This document shows positions 59,719 to 64,000 of a stretch of 64,000 bases of DNA, piece after piece. Position 1 is the first letter of the stretch; each line of letters opens with the position of its first letter. The notes below the pieces were generated by a model. That model saw only the letters and a list, made by a program, of their open reading frames with translations. It had not been told where the DNA came from and did not search any database. Location: NCBI GenBank assembly GCA_905479495.1, contig CAJQMR010000007.1, positions 1 through 64,000 on the forward strand, in the 5' to 3' direction. The position numbers were made by a program, and so were the translations under genes. Origin of the DNA: an uncultured Anaerolineae bacterium (GTDB lineage Bacteria > Chloroflexota > Anaerolineae > Promineifilales > Promineifilaceae).

Positions 59719-59784
59719 GTAATTGAGTAATTCAGTAATTGGGTAATTGGCCTTAATTACTCAGTTACCCAATTACTCAATTAC
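59719..59784. repeat. Palindromic intergenic repeat, GTAATTGAGTAATT family
   Basis: GTAATTGAGTAATT on the left is mirrored by AATTACTCAATTAC on the right with an inner CAGTAATTGGGTAATT arm. It is the same element as 16021-16082 and again sits just before a start codon. Confidence 0.85.
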
Positions 59785-59805
59785 ATCACTTGAGCGAGGA
59801 AAATC

Positions 59806-60570
59806 ATGAGCATAAAGATAGAACAAAACGGCCGTACCGTCATCGTGCGGTTGAACCGGCCAGAGGTGTTGAACGCGCTAAATTCGGCAGTGATGCATGA
59901 GATGGTGGCGCGGCTGTCGGAACTGGACCGCGATCCGAGCGTGGGTTGTTTTGTCATCACGGGCAACGAGCGGGCTTTTGCCGCTGGGGCAGACATCAAG
60001 GAACTGGCCTCAAAGTCTTACATGGAGATGTTTCACGAGGACTTTTTTGCCCCTTGGGATCAGTTTGCTGCCTTGCGCACGCCGAAGATTGCGGCCGTTT
60101 CTGGTTATGCCCTGGGTGGCGGCTGTGAATTAGCCATGATGTGCGATCTGATTTACGCGGCAGACACGGCCAAATTTGGCCAGCCGGAAATCAAGCTGGG
60201 GCTGATTCCGGGCATGGGTGGCTCGCAGCGGCTCACCAAGCTGGTGGGCAAAGCCAAGGCGATGGACATGCTGCTGACGGGTCGTATGATGGACGCGGCT
60301 GAAGCGGAGCGCGCCGGGCTGGTGGCTCGTGTTATTCCGGCGGATGAGCTGATGGCAGAAACGTTGGCGGCGGCGGAAATGATTGGGTGTTGGGGGAAAA
60401 CGGCCGTTATCGCCGCCCGTGAAGCCGTTGAGCGTGCCCAAGAAGGCAGCCTCCGTGAAGGCATCCTTTTTGAGCGACGCACCTACTATGCCCTCTGGGC
60501 CACGGCCGATGCTCAGGAAGGTATGCAGGCGTTTTTGGAAAAACGGCCGCCTGCTTTTATTGGACGATAA
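59806..60570 (+). CDS. Enoyl-CoA hydratase/isomerase (crotonase) family protein
   Basis: The 254-residue protein has the oxyanion-hole segments [10 protein letters not shown] and [16 protein letters not shown]. Both catalytic Glu of true hydratases are present (GGGCE and GQPEIKLG). The remainder [20 protein letters not shown] and the C-terminal [14 protein letters not shown] are standard. It would hydrate enoyl-CoA thioesters. Its place as third gene after the adenylation and redox genes suggests a linked pathway, or simply co-transcription. Confidence 0.92.
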   Translation: MSIKIEQNGRTVIVRLNRPEVLNALNSAVMHEMVARLSELDRDPSVGCFVITGNERAFAAGADIKELASKSYMEMFHEDFFAPWDQFAALRTPKIAAVSGYALGGGCELAMMCDLIYAADTAKFGQPEIKLGLIPGMGGSQRLTKLVGKAKAMDMLLTGRMMDAAEAERAGLVARVIPADELMAETLAAAEMIGCWGKTAVIAAREAVERAQEGSLREGILFERRTYYALWATADAQEGMQAFLEKRPPAFIGR

Positions 60571-60591
60571 ATAGGGGCGAAAAGTTTACAT

Positions 60592-60627
60592 AAAAAGAGC
60601 TTCGTGTTTTTACACGAAGCTCTTTTT
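60592..60627. terminator. Bidirectional terminator between convergent genes
   Basis: AAAAAGAGCTTCGTG (60592-60606) and CACGAAGCTCTTTTT (60613-60627) are perfect complements with A and T tracts on each side, so it works in both directions. Confidence 0.93.
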
Positions 60628-60655
60628 AGTTTACAAAGTTAAACGAATGGTAAAA

Positions 60656-62680
60656 TTACCAGCTGCCAGAAATTACGGGCGAGCAGGTACTGGTTCCAGC
60701 TTCACAGACCTGGAAGTCATAGGTGCCGCCACCAGGACCAAACGAGCCAGCCGTATAGAAGCCATCGTTAGCTGTGGTAGTGAGCAAGCTGCCGTTGAAG
60801 TAGACGTCTACATTGGCACCGTTTGCGCCGCTCCAGGTGAGGTCAGCAAATTTGCGACCCTGCTGCTTGTAAGCGTTCACGCTTAAGGTGATGCTGCTTG
60901 GCGGAGGCGTTTCGGTTGGTGGTGGCGTGGTGGGTGTGGGCGGCGGGGTTGTAGCCGTGGCTGTTGGTCCAGGCGTGGGGGTGGGGTTGTTGCCTGGATT
61001 ACAGCTGTAGCTGAAGGAGCTGATGTAGGTGCCCCAACGGCCGTCTGTCGTGCCCGTGTTTTTGCTGTATTCGCCCAGATACCAGAAGGTTGTCCCAGCG
61101 GGGTCAATCGTCATTTCCGTGTAGTCACCCCAGCGGCGTGGTGCCGAAGTTTCAAACGAGGTATAGGAAATTTCGCCCGCTTTTACCAACGTTTCGGTTT
61201 GCAGTGTGCCTGCTGGGTCTGTTGCCAGACGGCCGGTTACAAATACGCCAGGATAGATGCTGGTGCTGGATTTGCTGTAGCCGATGGCCATGTTGCCACA
61301 AGCATCAACGGCCAGGTCGGCAAAGGTGCGGTATTCACCATTGCTGCCGTACACACCAGCATCCGCAACCGTGGCGGTTGCCGGGTTAATTTTGGCCCAG
61401 CGCACACAGTTCACAGTGCCACTACCTGGGTTACAGGCCACGGTGGAGGAAGTCCAGGCAAACCCATCCCGGTATTCAAAATCTTGGGGACGGAAATCAT
61501 TTGCTTGAACGGTTTGGCCGCCAAGTTGTGGCGTGTCTACCGGCATACCGGCAGTTACGCCTGTGGCTGAATTTAGGTTAACCGTACCCACTGTGCTGAA
61601 GTTGTTCGCCCCAAACGGATCGTCCCAGGCAAAAACGGTATGTGTGGTACCGTCGTAGTTGGTTTCAGCAAAGAAGTAATGGGGACCACTGCTAGGCCAG
61701 GTGCCTTGTGCCCAGCCATGCAAATTGAGCGGTTGCGGTGTATCGTGTGCAGAACCCAGACCCACGGTGGCGGAAGCGGCCGTTTGTCCGTTGTACATAG
61801 CTACTTTGTCGAAAGCCCAAACCCGAGCTTCCCCAAATCGGTTACCAGCAAAGATATTGGCACCCATATAAATAGCATCACGGCCAATACCCGCATGCGG
61901 ATAATCAAAGAAGTCACGACGCCCAGGTGAGGTATCAAAGTAATAAATATTCCAGGAACCGGTTGGGTCACCCGTTTGTGAAACGGCGATGCAGTAACCA
62001 ACGCCGTCAGCATCAATGCCTAAGACGTAGCGGTCGTATTCTTCATCGTAATTGGCATTGGGGTCAAATACGCCGGTGCAGTTGGAATTTGCCGACATGA
62101 AGCTGTCAAAGGTGGTCGGGGCCACGAGGGTGTTGCCGTTTTTGTCGTAGATTTCAAAAGCGACGTTAACGACGGCAATCACATGGCTGGGACCAACGGC
62201 CAGTTCTGGATCAGGGGGGACGTTGCCACCACCACCGCAGCATTCGGTGTAGTCCAGGCTATCAAAGCTGGCTCCAGAACTGGGTGCTGCTAAAGATGGT
62301 CCACTAGCAGCAAGTTGCACATTGGTGCTGGGGGCCAGTTCCAGGGCGCGGGCCTGCATAGCAGCCATTTCTGCCTCGCCGCGAATCCCTTCAACTTCAT
62401 CAATATCAATCTCGCCACGACGCCAGCGGTCTAATTGGCTGTTATGGTCACGTACGCCGGCAGGGATGTCACGCAGATTGACGGTGACGGGGCTGGCTGA
62501 ACTTGTTCGCGCAGCCTGTACGTCTGCTGCCTGTTCTACCCCGGCTGGGGCGAAGGATTGAATGGCTTGCTCTCGAACGGCCGTTTCTGCACCAGGGCCA
62601 GAACTAAAGCTTAGCAGCCACGCGCCTAATACCAGCACAGCGGCAACCAATATCACCCGACTTATCTTTGAAAACTTCAT
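60656..62680 (-). CDS. Secreted protein, propeller-like body with C-terminal FN3-like domain
   Basis: The ATG at 62680 follows AGGAGGAAG at 8 bp; an in-frame GTG two codons upstream is less likely. The 674-residue product has a signal peptide (KISRVILVAAVLVLGAWLLS). A body (about 140-560) nearly matches that of the protein at 1-3374, including CCGGGGNVPPDPELAVGPSH and ETSAPRRWGDYTEMTIDP. A Thr/Pro linker TPTPGPTATATTPPPTP leads to a fibronectin-III-like module (SITLSVNAYKQQGRKFADLT..CEAGTSTCS). It lacks the P-domains of its paralogue. No catalytic motif was recognised. Confidence 0.82.
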   Translation of the reverse strand: MKFSKISRVILVAAVLVLGAWLLSFSSGPGAETAVREQAIQSFAPAGVEQAADVQAARTSSASPVTVNLRDIPAGVRDHNSQLDRWRRGEIDIDEVEGIRGEAEMAAMQARALELAPSTNVQLAASGPSLAAPSSGASFDSLDYTECCGGGGNVPPDPELAVGPSHVIAVVNVAFEIYDKNGNTLVAPTTFDSFMSANSNCTGVFDPNANYDEEYDRYVLGIDADGVGYCIAVSQTGDPTGSWNIYYFDTSPGRRDFFDYPHAGIGRDAIYMGANIFAGNRFGEARVWAFDKVAMYNGQTAASATVGLGSAHDTPQPLNLHGWAQGTWPSSGPHYFFAETNYDGTTHTVFAWDDPFGANNFSTVGTVNLNSATGVTAGMPVDTPQLGGQTVQANDFRPQDFEYRDGFAWTSSTVACNPGSGTVNCVRWAKINPATATVADAGVYGSNGEYRTFADLAVDACGNMAIGYSKSSTSIYPGVFVTGRLATDPAGTLQTETLVKAGEISYTSFETSAPRRWGDYTEMTIDPAGTTFWYLGEYSKNTGTTDGRWGTYISSFSYSCNPGNNPTPTPGPTATATTPPPTPTTPPPTETPPPSSITLSVNAYKQQGRKFADLTWSGANGANVDVYFNGSLLTTTANDGFYTAGSFGPGGGTYDFQVCEAGTSTCSPVISGSW

Positions 62681-62732
62681 GTACACTTCCTCCTTTGGAG
62701 ATGTAGGGTTTTGGGATAGTGATAAACACCAA

Positions 62733-62760
62733 AAAATGCGCCATTTGCGTGGCGCATTTT
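62733..62760 (-). terminator. Hairpin terminator/attenuator in spacer 62681-63032
   Basis: AAAATGCGCCA (62733-62743) and TGGCGCATTTT (62750-62760) are perfect complements and on the minus strand are followed by TTTTTTGG. It may end the upstream membrane-protein transcript, though 270 bp beyond its stop, or act in the leader of the secreted-protein gene. A TATAAT on the minus strand near 62880 is a weak promoter candidate; the rest of the spacer shows nothing. Confidence 0.6.
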
Positions 62761-63032
62761 AGAAAACAAGGGTTTAAGTGTCAGTCAGGCAGAATAATTT
62801 TAAGTTGGGGAAATTTGCCTGGGATTCGAGTTTAAGTTGTGAGCGATCAGCAAAAAGATACATTTTTTTGATTTGATTATAGCAAGTTGATGCAGACTTC
62901 TGTTAGGTGTTTGCTGGCTTATTTTGATACAAAGTTGCGAAAATAGCAATAGGCAAAATTGAAATTAGAATCCCAGGCAGGGGAAGATAGTGTAAAGAGG
63001 AACCCCTTTCACACGCGCAATCAAGATGTGGT

Positions 63033-64000
63033 TTACTCCGCGAGTTCGGGTAGGCCTAGCCAGGAGCCGTAAAAGTAGCTGATGAACAGAAAGAGACCTC
63101 CAAATCCGGCAAAGAGCAGAATCCGCCAGACGGTTTCTACCGCGACCAAGTCTACCAGGAACAGTTTACCGACTAGCACAAATAGAGTTGCCAGGGCGAC
63201 CAGTCGCAGGCGTTGGTGGTGGAAGTAAAGGGCGACGCTTAGCAAAATAACAGCGTAAATGCCCCACACCAAGGTTACCAAGCCTTGACCGCTGAGCTGG
63301 TTGAGTTCTTGCCAGAACCAGGTAAGCAGCGCCACATGGGTGCCCAGACGATACCCGATGCGAACATAGATCTCCTCTGCATCCGTGAAAAGGTAGGAGG
63401 TGATAAAGATGAGCCCAATAATGGCCAGGCTGAAGAAGGATTGTAGGTTGAGAACGGCCGTTACCGATCGATGCCATAACATTTGGTTAAACAACAAAAT
63501 CATGACAATCATGGATAGTAAATGAGGCAGCCAACGCATCAGTTCTTGCTCCTGGCGGCGGGCATCCCAATGGAGCAAAACAGCATGAATGGCCCAGCTC
63601 ATGGTGACCAGACCAGGAATGTAAAATGGCTGCAGCTCGCGTCGCCACCAGAGCAGCATGGCAATATGGGCAATGAGCCAATAGGCCAGGCGAAATGGCG
63701 AGTTCTTTCCAGTTTGGAGGAAATACGCAATCATAAAAAGCAGGCTAATGATGGTGAGGTCGATGAGGGAATCCAGATTCAAAATCTGGATGTGCCTACC
63801 CGTCACGATGAATCTCTCAAAGAGTCTTTCAAACAAGAAGGCCGTGACTATCAGCGATAAAACATGGGCACCTATCTGTAAGGATGGGAATTTGACATAA
63901 CGTTTGCCCACATGAAGGAACGTAGCTTCCAGGGCAAAGGCCAATAGGAGCCAACTGCCATCAAAAAGTTGAATAAGGGCGATGTTGACAAAGAGAACGG
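63033..64000 (-). CDS. DUF2339-type multi-pass membrane protein (5' end outside window)
   Basis: The frame stays open and hydrophobic to the right edge, so the gene is truncated there; at least 322 residues are visible. They form about ten transmembrane helices. The C-terminal LRLVALATLFVLVGKLFLVD then LVAVETVWRILLFAGFG and GLFLFISYFYGS is characteristic of DUF2339 proteins, large membrane proteins of unknown role. It ends 353 bp before the secreted-protein start. Confidence 0.75.
   Translation of the reverse strand, partial: VLFVNIALIQLFDGSWLLLAFALEATFLHVGKRYVKFPSLQIGAHVLSLIVTAFLFERLFERFIVTGRHIQILNLDSLIDLTIISLLFMIAYFLQTGKNSPFRLAYWLIAHIAMLLWWRRELQPFYIPGLVTMSWAIHAVLLHWDARRQEQELMRWLPHLLSMIVMILLFNQMLWHRSVTAVLNLQSFFSLAIIGLIFITSYLFTDAEEIYVRIGYRLGTHVALLTWFWQELNQLSGQGLVTLVWGIYAVILLSVALYFHHQRLRLVALATLFVLVGKLFLVDLVAVETVWRILLFAGFGGLFLFISYFYGSWLGLPELAE

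Noticed and set aside
1..64000. CRISPR arrays, tRNA and rRNA genes
   Set aside because: No regularly spaced repeats of 25-40 bp, and no cloverleaf or rRNA-like sequence was seen in any spacer on either strand.

Overview
The window looks like a chromosomal segment of a filamentous, Anaerolineae/Ardenticatenia-like member of the Chloroflexota. This is inferred from gene style: STAND ATPases fused to FGE-like or trypsin-like domains, Thr/Pro-rich secreted proteins, SARP-type giant regulators and a DUF2804 protein. No rRNA or marker gene is present to prove it. Base composition is moderately GC-rich. The 8-bp palindrome ACGGCCGT recurs about every 0.6 kb in both genes and spacers, like the HIP1 palindrome of cyanobacteria. 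No tRNA, rRNA, CRISPR array, transposase or integrase was seen.

Layout. 0-4.5 kb: the 5' part of a large secreted protein (its paralogue lies at 60.7-62.7 kb) and a dual-specificity phosphatase. 4.8-6.7 kb: a GH13 glycogen-branching-type enzyme. 6.8-11.2 kb: a two-gene ATGA-coupled unit with its own promoter, encoding a death-like (EAD-type) adaptor and a membrane STAND NTPase with an FGE/C-lectin-fold domain, which looks like a conflict or signalling system. 11.3-16.4 kb: TypA, YhhN-type membrane protein, DUF2804 protein, AraC regulator and a small conserved protein. 16.6-20.1 kb: Cache-HAMP-GAF-PAS histidine kinase with an OmpR-type regulator. 20.4-25.9 kb: complete Liv-type branched-chain amino acid ABC transporter plus a CBS-ACT protein. 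26.1-30.8 kb: oxidoreductase, alpha/beta hydrolase, SDR and YjhG/YagF-type sugar-acid dehydratase, probably a sugar-acid catabolic cluster.

30.8-34.0 kb is an accessory segment. A GNAT gene lies between two diverged copies of the last 252 bp of the dehydratase gene. Next to it an AT-richer gene of unknown function is bordered by integron attC-like sites, and the segment is almost free of ACGGCCGT. 34-39 kb: a lipoprotein, an ABC-2 exporter pair, TetR, and an AhpD-like peroxidase interrupted by one in-frame TGA exactly where the second redox cysteine belongs, followed by a SECIS-like hairpin. This is best read as a selenoprotein (Cys-x-x-Sec). 39-52.7 kb: methyltransferase, CrtI-like oxidoreductase, SARP-ATPase regulator, radical SAM/SPASM protein, YdjM-like protein, NmrA-like protein, XRE regulator, UMF1 MFS transporter, TVP38-like protein and a phospholipase D-type synthase.

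52.9-56.2 kb encodes a trypsin-STAND-TPR protein whose reading frame has absorbed at least five palindromic repeats of the kind otherwise found between genes. 56.5-60.6 kb is an operon of an ANL adenylation enzyme, a six-helix membrane protein with a ferric-reductase-like NAD domain, and an enoyl-CoA hydratase; the first two resemble the two halves of fungal TmpL. The window ends with the second secreted paralogue and a truncated DUF2339-type membrane protein.
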